This document shows, piece by piece, positions 15,912 to 23,874 of a stretch of 46,439 bases of DNA. The DNA is taken from positions 1 through 46,439 of the forward strand of contig MKTU01000072.1 of NCBI GenBank assembly GCA_001898415.1, in the 5' to 3' direction. The stretch is from Rhodanobacter sp. 67-28 (lineage in GTDB: Bacteria; Pseudomonadota; Gammaproteobacteria; Xanthomonadales; Rhodanobacteraceae). The translations under genes and the position numbers were made by a program. A model generated the notes under the pieces. It was not told the origin of the DNA, did no database searches, and worked only from the letters and a program-made list of their open reading frames with translations. Position 1 is the first letter of the stretch, and the number at the start of each line of letters is the position of its first letter.

Positions 15912-17267
15912 ATGGACCAGCCGTCGATGCCTGTCGCTCCGCGCCATCGCGCCGCGCTGGCCTTCATCTACGTTACCGTGCTGCTCGACATGCTGGCGTT
16001 CGGCATCATCATCCCGGTGCTGCCGCACCTGATCGAGCAGCTGGCCGGCGGCGGCATCGCCCGGGCAGCGTGGTGGGTGGGCATCTTCAGCACGGTGTTC
16101 GCGATCGTGCAGTTCGTGTTCTCGCCGGTGCAGGGCGCGCTGTCGGACCGTTTCGGGCGGCGGCCGGTGATCCTGGTTTCCAACCTCGGCCTGGCCGTGG
16201 ATTTCGTGATCCTGGCGCTGGCGCCCACGCTGTGGCTGCTGTTCGCCGCGCGCGTGCTGCTGGGCATGACGGCGGCCAGCTTCAGCACCGCCAACGCGTA
16301 CATCGCGGACATCGTGCCGAAGGAGAAGCGCGCCGCCGCGTTCGGCATCCTCGGCAGCGCGTTCGGACTGGGCTTCATCATCGGCCCGGGGCTGGGCGGT
16401 TTCCTGGGCGGCATCGCGCTGCGGCTGCCGTTCTGGGTGGCGGCCGGGCTGGCGCTGTGCAACTTCCTGTACGGCTGCTTCATCCTGCCCGAGTCGCTGC
16501 CGGCCGAACGCCGCACCGCGCGCATCGAGCTGCACAGCGCGCATCCGTTCGGCTCGCTGAAGCTGCTGCGCCGCCAGCGGCAGGTGTTCCACCTGGCCAT
16601 CGTGCTGTTCCTGGTCTACCTCGCCCACTACGTGCTGCAGACGGTGTTCGTGCTGTACGCGGATTACCGCTACCACTGGGGCCCGCAGGCGGTGGGCTAC
16701 GTGCTGATGCTGGTCGGCGCCTGCGACGGCTTCGTGCAGGCGGTGCTCACCGGCAAGCTGGCGCCGCGCTTCGGCGAACGCCGCGTGCTGCTGGCCGGCA
16801 TGCTGTTCGGCGTGGGCGCGTTCCTGGTGATGGGCGTGGCCGATGTCGGCTGGGCCTTCCTGTTCGGCATCCCCCTGCTGGCCCTGTGGGGCCTGGCGAT
16901 GCCGCCGATCCAGTCCCTGATGACGCAGCAGGTCGATCCCTCCGAGCAGGGTCGACTGCAGGGCGCGATCGGCAGCCTCGGCAGTTTCGCCGGCATCTTC
17001 GGCCCGTACCTGTTCGCCCAGGTGTTTGCGCTGTCGATCGCGCCGGGCTCGCCGCTGCACCTGCCCGGCGCCGCCTTCGTGCTGTCGGCGGGCCTGATGC
17101 TGGCGGGCCTGGTGATCGCCGCGCGGGCCACCCGGCGCCTGCCGCAACCCGCCGCCCACGTCACGGCCGAACCGCTGCCCGGCGACGCGCCGGCACTGTC
17201 CGCCATCCATCCGGCAACACCCACCCATCCGCCGCAGGCGGTCCACCCACAGGAAGAAAAACCATGA
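15912..17267 (+). CDS. MFS transporter, TetA-like (DHA1 group)
   Basis: A 451-residue inner-membrane protein with about twelve segments. Motif A, GALSDRFGRRPVIL, sits between segments 2 and 3, and the N-terminal DMLAFGIIIPVLP and GILGSAFGLGFIIGPGLGG blocks (motif C) mark it as a drug:H+ antiporter of the TetA/DHA1 group. Most close relatives in environmental bacteria have no proven drug, so tetracycline resistance should not be assumed. The C-terminal tail of about 40 residues is Pro/His/Ala-rich and unconserved. The next gene overlaps its stop codon (ATGA). Confidence 0.88.
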   Translation: MDQPSMPVAPRHRAALAFIYVTVLLDMLAFGIIIPVLPHLIEQLAGGGIARAAWWVGIFSTVFAIVQFVFSPVQGALSDRFGRRPVILVSNLGLAVDFVILALAPTLWLLFAARVLLGMTAASFSTANAYIADIVPKEKRAAAFGILGSAFGLGFIIGPGLGGFLGGIALRLPFWVAAGLALCNFLYGCFILPESLPAERRTARIELHSAHPFGSLKLLRRQRQVFHLAIVLFLVYLAHYVLQTVFVLYADYRYHWGPQAVGYVLMLVGACDGFVQAVLTGKLAPRFGERRVLLAGMLFGVGAFLVMGVADVGWAFLFGIPLLALWGLAMPPIQSLMTQQVDPSEQGRLQGAIGSLGSFAGIFGPYLFAQVFALSIAPGSPLHLPGAAFVLSAGLMLAGLVIAARATRRLPQPAAHVTAEPLPGDAPALSAIHPATPTHPPQAVHPQEEKP

Positions 17268-17770
17268 CACTTTCCATGTACCAGGCCTCCGTCCCCGTCT
17301 TCGTCCGCGCGCTGGGCAACCTCACCCATGTGCTGCAGAAGGGCGAGCAACATGCGATTTCGAAGAACGTCAGCGGCGAAGTGCTGCTGCAGGTGCGCCT
17401 GATCCCGGACATGCTGCCGCTGATCAAGCAGATCCAGATCGCCTGCGACATGGCCACGCGCGGCGCGGCGCGCCTCGCCGGCGTCGAACCGAAGTCCTTC
17501 GAGGACAACGAGACCACCCTGCCCCAGGCCTACGACCGCATCGCGCGGGCGATCGATTACGTCAAGAGCTTCAGCGCCGAACAGATCGACGGCAGCGAGA
17601 CCCGCACCGTCGTGATGAAGACACGCGCCGGCGAAGTCACGCTCGAGGGTCAGGCGTACCTGTTCGGCTTCACCATCCCCAACCTGTTCTTCCACTGCAC
17701 CACCGCCTACAACATCCTGCGCGAAGCGGGCACCGACATCGGCAAGAAAGACTTCATCGGCGAAGCCTGA
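17264..17770 (+). CDS. DUF1993 family protein
   Basis: A 168-residue soluble protein matching DUF1993 (MTLSMYQASVPVFVRALGNL, then the SFEDNETTLPQAYDRIARAIDYVKSF block and a C-terminal FHCTTAYNILREAG stretch). The layout of His and Asp residues resembles the DinB-like four-helix fold, but no function is known. Its ATG lies in the stop codon of the MFS gene, so it is probably translated with it; the pairing with an exporter may be incidental. A strong hairpin follows at 17795-17821. Confidence 0.85.
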   Translation: MTLSMYQASVPVFVRALGNLTHVLQKGEQHAISKNVSGEVLLQVRLIPDMLPLIKQIQIACDMATRGAARLAGVEPKSFEDNETTLPQAYDRIARAIDYVKSFSAEQIDGSETRTVVMKTRAGEVTLEGQAYLFGFTIPNLFFHCTTAYNILREAGTDIGKKDFIGEA

Positions 17771-17794
17771 GCGGGCGAACTCCGTCCTGCGGAA

Positions 17795-17821
17795 GCGAGT
17801 CCGGGCGGAGGCCGGACTCGC
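17795..17821 (+). terminator. Hairpin after the MFS-DUF1993 operon
   Basis: A perfect 10-bp stem: GCGAGTCCGG at 17795-17804 and CCGGACTCGC at 17812-17821 with a 7-base loop, 24 bases after the DUF1993 stop codon. There is no T run after it, so it may be a weak intrinsic terminator or a 3'-end-protecting hairpin. Confidence 0.55.
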
Positions 17822-17993
17822 CACCGCAAGCAGTCGCCCCAGCCGCTCCACTCGTTGAAACCACGGCGATCAGCCGCGACTGGCGGCGCATGTCCCAAAC
17901 TGTGACGCACACCACCTTTGCCTGCCCGCTGCTGGCGCGTCCCCTGCTTGCTGTCACTCGTCCCCACGGTTCTTCCCCTTCGAGTGACTTTCC

Positions 17994-18218
17994 ATGAACA
18001 GGATTTTTGAATGCATCATCGCCGGCGGCCCGCAACACGGCCAACTGTGCCGCGCGCCCTGGGATGAGCAGCGTGCCACGCCCCCCGCCATCATCGCGGA
18101 GGATGGCGAGGTTTGCGTCGCCGCGGCACGCAAGCACACGGACCCGGCGCACACGCGCTTCATCCTGCTGCACCCGCGGGCAACCGGTGAGCAGTTCCTG
18201 ACCCTGCTGGCGGCCTGA
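17994..18218 (+). CDS. Small hypothetical protein
   Basis: A 74-residue open frame (MNRIFECIIAGGPQHGQLCRA...). The sequence is mixed and globular-looking, with no signal peptide or membrane segment, and contains two Cys. I recognise no family. In favour of a real gene: a clean ATG, a balanced composition not typical of a shadow frame, and no better frame on either strand. Against: only a weak GAG upstream as ribosome-binding site. It stands alone between two larger genes with about 220 bases of gene-free sequence before it. Confidence 0.5.
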   Translation: MNRIFECIIAGGPQHGQLCRAPWDEQRATPPAIIAEDGEVCVAAARKHTDPAHTRFILLHPRATGEQFLTLLAA

Positions 18219-18254
18219 GTGACCCGCAGCGTCAGTTTCCGCTCGCCGGCCGCC

Positions 18255-18283
18255 TTGTCGGCCGCACGCAAGGCGTCGACAAT
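18255..18283 (+). promoter_or_regulatory. Possible sigma-70 promoter for the FAD dehydrogenase gene
   Basis: TTGTCG at 18255-18260 and GACAAT at 18278-18283 are 17 bases apart, each matching four of six consensus positions, and end 59 bases before the ATG at 18343. Supported by spacing only. Confidence 0.35.
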
Positions 18284-18342
18284 GGCCGGCCCATCGAAGG
18301 CGCCGGGAATCGCGCGCGCCATCGGCGCACCGGACCCCACGC

Positions 18343-20001
18343 ATGCTGCGACTCACCGACCTCAAGCTGCCGCTCGACCACGGCGAGGCCGCGCTTGCCG
18401 CTGCCATCGCCAGGCGGCTTGAGCTCGAACCCGGCGAGCTGACCGGCTACACCATCGCCCGCCGCGGCTACGACGCGCGCAAGCGTGGCGCGATCACGCT
18501 GATCTACGCGCTGGACATCGACACCCCGCGCGAAGCCGAACTGCTGCAACGCTTCGCCGACGACGCGCACGTGCGGCCCACGCCGGACACCCGCTACCAC
18601 TTCGTGGCCGAGGCACCGCCGCGGTTCGAACACCGCCCGCTGGTGATCGGCTTCGGCCCCTGCGGCCTGTTCGCCGGCCTGATCCTGGCGCAGATGGGTT
18701 TCCGCCCGATCATCCTCGACCGCGGCAAGGAAGTGCGCGAGCGCACGAAGGACACCTGGGACCTGTGGCGCAAGCGCAACCTGCATCCGGAGTCGAACGT
18801 GCAGTTCGGCGAGGGCGGCGCCGGCACCTTTTCCGACGGCAAGCTGTACAGCCAGATCCGCGACCCGCAACACCACGGCCGCAAGGTGCTCACCGAGTTC
18901 GTCAAGGCCGGCGCGCCGGAGGAGATCCTCTACGTCAGCAAGCCGCACATCGGCACGTTCCGGCTGGTGACGATGGTGGAGCACATGCGCGCCACGATCG
19001 AGTCGCTGGGCGGCGAGATCCGCTTCAGCCAGCGCGTGGACGATCTGCTGCTCGAACCGCGCGCGGACGGCCGGCAGCAGATCCGCGGCGTCACCCTGGC
19101 CAGCGGCGAGCAGTTGCGATCCGATCACGTGGTGCTGGCACTCGGCCACAGCGCGCGCGATACGTTCGAGATGCTGCACGCGCGCGGCGTATACGTGGAG
19201 GCCAAGCCGTTCTCGATCGGCTTCCGCATCGAGCACCCGCAGTCGGTGATCGACCGCGCCCGCTTCGGGCCGCAGGCCGGCCATCCGATCCTCGGCGCGG
19301 CCGACTACAAGCTGGTGCATCACGGCAAGGGAAATCAGGGTGGACGCGGCCGCTCGGTGTACAGCTTCTGCATGTGCCCCGGCGGCACCGTGGTGGCCGC
19401 CACCAGCGAGCCGGGCCGCGTGGTCACCAACGGCATGAGCCAGTACTCGCGCAACGAGCGCAACGCGAACGCGGCGGTGGTGGTCGGCATCGAGCCGTCC
19501 GACTTCGCGCCGTACGGTGAAGGCCCGCTCGCCGGCATCGCGCTGCAGCGTGCACTGGAAAGCCACGCCTTCACCCTCGGCGGCGAGAACTACAACGCGC
19601 CCGCGCAGCTGGTCGGCGACTTCCTCGCCGGTCGCGCATCACGCGAATGGGGCGACGTGCAGCCCTCCTACAAGCCCGGCGTCACCCTGGGCAGCCTCGA
19701 CAGCGCGCTGCCCGACTACGCCATCGCCGCGATCCGCGAAGCGCTGCCCGCGTTCGAGCGCCAGATCCGCGGCTACGCGATGCACGACGCGATCCTCACC
19801 GGCGTGGAAACGCGCACCTCCTCGCCCGTCCGCATCACGCGCGACGACAGCCTGCAGAGCCTCAACGTCCGCGGCCTGTATCCCGCCGGCGAAGGCGCCG
19901 GCTACGCCGGCGGCATCCTTTCCGCCGCTGTGGACGGCATCAAGGTGGCCGAGGCGCTGGCACTGGACATGGCGAAAAGCCGGGTTCGCGCAGACGATTG
20001 A
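18343..20001 (+). CDS. FAD-dependent dehydrogenase, COG2509 type
   Basis: A 552-residue flavoprotein. An N-terminal domain of about 95 residues (with RRGYDARKRGAITLIYALDID) precedes the dinucleotide-binding GFGPCG at 103-108; later blocks are FGEGGAGTFSDGKLYS, FCMCPGGTVVAATSE and the C-terminal GLYPAGEGAGYAGGILSAAVDGI. This is the widespread but uncharacterised COG2509 group of predicted NAD(P)/FAD-dependent oxidoreductases; no substrate is known. Length is normal. It reads towards the DsbA-like gene, 75 bases downstream. Confidence 0.88.
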   Translation: MLRLTDLKLPLDHGEAALAAAIARRLELEPGELTGYTIARRGYDARKRGAITLIYALDIDTPREAELLQRFADDAHVRPTPDTRYHFVAEAPPRFEHRPLVIGFGPCGLFAGLILAQMGFRPIILDRGKEVRERTKDTWDLWRKRNLHPESNVQFGEGGAGTFSDGKLYSQIRDPQHHGRKVLTEFVKAGAPEEILYVSKPHIGTFRLVTMVEHMRATIESLGGEIRFSQRVDDLLLEPRADGRQQIRGVTLASGEQLRSDHVVLALGHSARDTFEMLHARGVYVEAKPFSIGFRIEHPQSVIDRARFGPQAGHPILGAADYKLVHHGKGNQGGRGRSVYSFCMCPGGTVVAATSEPGRVVTNGMSQYSRNERNANAAVVVGIEPSDFAPYGEGPLAGIALQRALESHAFTLGGENYNAPAQLVGDFLAGRASREWGDVQPSYKPGVTLGSLDSALPDYAIAAIREALPAFERQIRGYAMHDAILTGVETRTSSPVRITRDDSLQSLNVRGLYPAGEGAGYAGGILSAAVDGIKVAEALALDMAKSRVRADD

Positions 20002-20076
20002 TTGTGCCGCGCCCCGGCCGCATCTTGGGTCGGGTCCGCAGCGCCGCTGCCTCCCCCCGGATTTGCGAGGTATCCC

Positions 20077-20739
20077 ATGTCCACGTCAGCGATTCCCGTT
20101 CCGCTGCGCATCGATTTCGTCTCCGACGTGTCCTGTCCCTGGTGCGCCGTGGGCCTGGCGTCATTGCAGCATGCGCTGGCGAAGCTCGATGGCGAGGTGT
20201 CCGCGGAAATCCACTTCCAGCCGTTCGAGCTGAATCCGCAGATGGCGGCGGAAGGCGAGGATTCCACCGAGCACCTGCGGCGCAAGTACGGCAGTTCGGC
20301 CGAGCAGATCGACGCCAATCGCGAGGCGATCCGTGCGCGCGGCGCGGCACTCGGTTTCACCTTCAACATGGACCGGCGCAGCCGCGTCTACAACACCTTC
20401 GACGCGCACCGGCTGCTGCACTGGGCCGAGCTGGAAGGGCGGCAGCTGGTGCTGAAGCAGATCCTGCTGCGCGCGTATTTCACCGACGGAGAGGACGTGA
20501 GTTCGCACGACACGCTGGCGCGGCTGGCTGTCGAAGCGGGGCTGGATGGCGAACGGGCGCGGCAGTTGCTCGAAAGCGACGAATTTGCCGACGAGGTGCG
20601 CGCGCAGGAGCAGTTTTTCATGTCGCGCGGCATCCACTCGGTGCCGGCCACCATCGTCAACGGCCAGCACCTGATCTCCGGCGGTCAGCCGCCGGAGGCG
20701 TTCGAGCAGGCGTTGCGGCAGATCGCCGCCGCGCGATAG
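20077..20739 (+). CDS. DsbA family oxidoreductase, FrnE-like
   Basis: A 220-residue thioredoxin-fold protein of the FrnE/DsbA2 group. The redox motif CPWC is at residues 20-23 (DVSCPWCAVG), and the C-terminal GIHSVPATIVNGQHLISGGQP contains the cis-Pro that faces it. There is no signal peptide, so it should act in the cytoplasm, where FrnE-like proteins are thought to handle thiol-disulfide exchange under oxidative stress. It ends 10 bases before the stop codon of the convergent EAL-domain gene. Confidence 0.88.
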   Translation: MSTSAIPVPLRIDFVSDVSCPWCAVGLASLQHALAKLDGEVSAEIHFQPFELNPQMAAEGEDSTEHLRRKYGSSAEQIDANREAIRARGAALGFTFNMDRRSRVYNTFDAHRLLHWAELEGRQLVLKQILLRAYFTDGEDVSSHDTLARLAVEAGLDGERARQLLESDEFADEVRAQEQFFMSRGIHSVPATIVNGQHLISGGQPPEAFEQALRQIAAAR

Positions 20740-20749
20740 GGCGCGCGAT

Positions 20750-23659
20750 TCAGGACTCGAACGGCGCGGGCCGCCCGATCCAGTAGCCCTGCCCCATGGC
20801 GCAGCCCATCGCGTGCAGCGCGGCGTACTGGATCTCGGTCTCGATGCCTTCGGCGACCACGTCGATGTCCAGCGCGCGGGCCAGCGCAAGCACCGCTGCG
20901 ACCACGGTGGTACTGCTGGTGTTGGCGCCCTTGTCCAGCTCGTTCACGAACGCGCGGTCGATCTTCAGGATGCGCAGCGGCAGCGAGTGCAGATAGCTCA
21001 GCGACGAATAGCCGGTACCGAAATCGTCCAGTGCCGCGCCGACGCCGGCGGCGCGCAGGCGCTCCAGCGTGGTGCGCACGCGCTCCGGATCGTCGAGCAG
21101 GGCGCCCTCGGTGACTTCCACCACCACCCGCGTGGGCGGCAGGCCGGTGCGTTCGAGCAGCTCGATCAGGCGTGAGTCGAAATTGTCGTGGCGCAGGTGC
21201 ATCGCCGACACGTTGAGCGTCATGAAGGTGTCGGTGCGCTCCTGCCGGCGCAGGCGCTGGCAGCTGATCTCGAACATGTGCCAGTCGATCGCCTCGATCA
21301 GCCCGCTGTCCTCGGCGATCTTGAGGAAATCGCCCGGCAGCAGCAGGCCGCGTTGCGGATGGTTCCAGCGGATCAGCGCCTCGTAGCCGACCACCGCGCG
21401 ATCCTCCAGGCGGCAAATGGCCTGGAAATGCGGCTCGAACTGGCCGTGCTTCAGTGCCTGGCGCAGCTCGCCTTCCAGCGTCAGCACGTCGACCACGCTG
21501 CGCGCCAGCGTCTCGTCGAACAGCTGGTAGCGCTTGCGGCCGAGTTCCTTGGCGCGATACAGCGCGATGTCGGCATCGCGCAGCACCTCGTCGGCGGTCA
21601 GGTAGCGGCCGTCGCCGATGGCGATGCCGACGCTGACCGCCACTTGCAACTCCTTGCCGCCGGCGGGCATCGGTTCGGCCAGCGCATCCATCACCCTTTG
21701 CGCCACGACGTTGGCGTCGGCCGGCTGCTCCACCGATTCCAGCAGGATGGCGAACTCGTCGCCCGACAGCCGCGCCACCAGGTCCGGATGACGCACGCAG
21801 CCGGACAACCGCGTGGCGACCTCTCTCAGCACCTCGTCGCCGGCCAGGTGGCCGAGGCTGTCGTTGATGATCTTGAAGCGGTCCACGTCCATGTACAGCA
21901 GCGCGCAGCGCGGGCGTGTGCCTGACGCCGGCGTCGACAGCACGCGGTCGATGCGGTCGCGCAGATAGCTGCGATTGGGCAGGCCGGTCAGCGGATCGTG
22001 CATCACCTGGTGCTTGAGCTGATCCTGCACGCGTTCGCGCTCGATGATCTCCTTGCGCAGCGCCAGCGTGCGCTCTTCCACCCGGTGTTCCAGCTGCTCG
22101 TAGGCGCGATGCAGGGCCTCGGCGGCACGGCGGCGGGTGAGGCTGTTGGCGACCTGGGTGGCCACGAAACTCAGCAATTCCTGCTCGGACGGGCCGTAGG
22201 AGACGTCGGCGTCGTAGCTCTGCACCGTCACCAGCCCGATGACCTCGTCACCGACGATCAACGGCACGCCGAGCCAGCAGGTGGAAGGCGAGCCGGAACG
22301 GCCGGCCACGATCTCGCCGCTGCGTTCCAGCTCCTCGATGTCGGCGTTGTCGGCGCGCAATGCGGTGCCCCGGCGCAGCACGTATTCGCTCAGCCCGCGG
22401 CCGAGCGGGCGGCTCGGCGGCGGACGCAGCTTGGCGTCGACGGCGTAGGGGAACAGCAACTGCTGGCGGTCGTCGGAGAGCAGCGCGATGTAGAAGTTCT
22501 GCGCGTTGAGCAATTCGCCCACCACGCCGTGCACACGGCGGTAGAACTCGCCATGGTCGATGTGCGCGGTGGCCAGTTCGGCGATGCGGAACAGCGCGGT
22601 CTGCAGGTGCTCGGCGCGCTGCCGCTCGACGATCTCCTGCTGCAGGCCACGATTGGCTTCGGCCAGTTGCGCGGTACGCAACTGCACGCGCTGTTCCAGA
22701 TCCTCCTTGCCCTGCTTGCGCTCCAGCGCGATCAGGATGTGGCTGGCGACGAACTCCAGCAGCGCCAGGTCGCCCGGGGTGTAGCCGATCTCGGGCCGGT
22801 AGCTCTGCACCACCAGCGCCCCGCCGGGGCGGCCGTCGCGCATCATCGGCACGCCGAGCCAGTCGCGGCTGTCGGTGCCGATCACCTTCACCGGGCCCTG
22901 CGCCTGGATGCGCAGCTCCTCGGCGTCGCCCATGCGCGCCTTGCCGTCGCGCAGCACATACCAGGTCAGCGTGTGCTCGATCGCGCTGATCGGCATGTCG
23001 AGGCCGCCGCCTGGCGCCACGGGATCTTCCACGTCGACGTAGTACAGGAAACGGACCGTGTCGCGCGCGGCGTCGTGCAGCACGATGAAGAAGTTGTCCG
23101 CGTACATCAGCCCGCTGACGATGGCATGGATGCCGCGCAGCACGGTGGGCATGTCGCGCTCGGAACCGGCGAGGTCGGAGATCGCGAACAAGGCGCGCTG
23201 CAGGTTCTCCGAGCGCTCCAGTTGCTCGTGCGAGTGCTGCAGTTCGAGCCATTCCAGCGCACGTTGCAGATGCAGGCGGGCCGGCCGCAGCAGCGCAGCC
23301 ATCTCGTCGAGAAAGCGGGGACCCGCCGATGCAGGCTGCAGGCGCAGCACCAGCACGGCCGGCTGCGGCAGCTCGCACAGGCGCAGTGCCACGCGCTGAC
23401 CGTCCGCATGCCACTGTGCCCCGGCGGTGCCGGCAGCCAGTTCGATCCACGGCCAATCGGCATCGTCGACCGGCATGGGCGGCATGCTGCAGACGCCGGC
23501 CCGATCGTGCAGCCGCCACAACACGCTGGCGGCTTCGCAGCCGGGCCGGTCTCGCGCCAGCGCGGCGATTGCCGCAGCCACTTCCGCTGGCGAGCGGGCG
23601 CCGACCAGATGGGTCAGCCAATTCAATTGCAGCGAGTCGTCGATGGACATCGACTCCAT
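20750..23659 (-). CDS. GAF-GAF-GGDEF-EAL cyclic-di-GMP protein
   Basis: A 969-residue soluble sensor for the second messenger c-di-GMP. Order: a divergent N-terminal region (1-150), GAF domains at about 155-313 and 352-507 separated by a coiled coil, GGDEF domain (about 550-715) and EAL domain (about 725-965). The cyclase site reads SGDEF (632-636), a variant found in active enzymes, with a product-inhibition RxxD (RHPD, 623-626) five residues before it. The phosphodiesterase site keeps EAL (760-762), Asn816, Glu848, Asp878-Asp879, Lys899 and Glu937, so both activities may be retained. The ATG at 23659 has a G-rich site upstream; another at 23650 is possible. No membrane segment. Confidence 0.92.
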   Translation of the reverse strand: MESMSIDDSLQLNWLTHLVGARSPAEVAAAIAALARDRPGCEAASVLWRLHDRAGVCSMPPMPVDDADWPWIELAAGTAGAQWHADGQRVALRLCELPQPAVLVLRLQPASAGPRFLDEMAALLRPARLHLQRALEWLELQHSHEQLERSENLQRALFAISDLAGSERDMPTVLRGIHAIVSGLMYADNFFIVLHDAARDTVRFLYYVDVEDPVAPGGGLDMPISAIEHTLTWYVLRDGKARMGDAEELRIQAQGPVKVIGTDSRDWLGVPMMRDGRPGGALVVQSYRPEIGYTPGDLALLEFVASHILIALERKQGKEDLEQRVQLRTAQLAEANRGLQQEIVERQRAEHLQTALFRIAELATAHIDHGEFYRRVHGVVGELLNAQNFYIALLSDDRQQLLFPYAVDAKLRPPPSRPLGRGLSEYVLRRGTALRADNADIEELERSGEIVAGRSGSPSTCWLGVPLIVGDEVIGLVTVQSYDADVSYGPSEQELLSFVATQVANSLTRRRAAEALHRAYEQLEHRVEERTLALRKEIIERERVQDQLKHQVMHDPLTGLPNRSYLRDRIDRVLSTPASGTRPRCALLYMDVDRFKIINDSLGHLAGDEVLREVATRLSGCVRHPDLVARLSGDEFAILLESVEQPADANVVAQRVMDALAEPMPAGGKELQVAVSVGIAIGDGRYLTADEVLRDADIALYRAKELGRKRYQLFDETLARSVVDVLTLEGELRQALKHGQFEPHFQAICRLEDRAVVGYEALIRWNHPQRGLLLPGDFLKIAEDSGLIEAIDWHMFEISCQRLRRQERTDTFMTLNVSAMHLRHDNFDSRLIELLERTGLPPTRVVVEVTEGALLDDPERVRTTLERLRAAGVGAALDDFGTGYSSLSYLHSLPLRILKIDRAFVNELDKGANTSSTTVVAAVLALARALDIDVVAEGIETEIQYAALHAMGCAMGQGYWIGRPAPFES

Positions 23660-23874
23660 CGTGCCCCCTTTTCTGTCGCCGGGATGTCGCCGGATCAGGT
23701 TCGAGCCGCGGCCCGGCCCAGCATACGCGCCTGCCACTGTGCGACATTCCGCGGGGCATCGGCAAGCCGCGGCCGCGTTGACATGTCCGATAGACTGGGC
23801 AGCCGGCCGGCAGGGCAGCGCACACACGCGGCGCGCCCCGGGCCCCGCACCGTGTCACGGACCTGTCACCCCGC

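Noticed and set aside
15912-17267. Tetracycline resistance gene tetA
   Set aside because: The MFS transporter has TetA-like motifs, but these are shared by the whole DHA1 group; there is no tetR beside it, no mobile element, and codon use matches the neighbours.
23660-23874. SOS (LexA) box upstream of dinG
   Set aside because: Neither the E. coli CTGT-ACAG form nor the Xanthomonas TTAGTA-TACTAA form appears in this interval.
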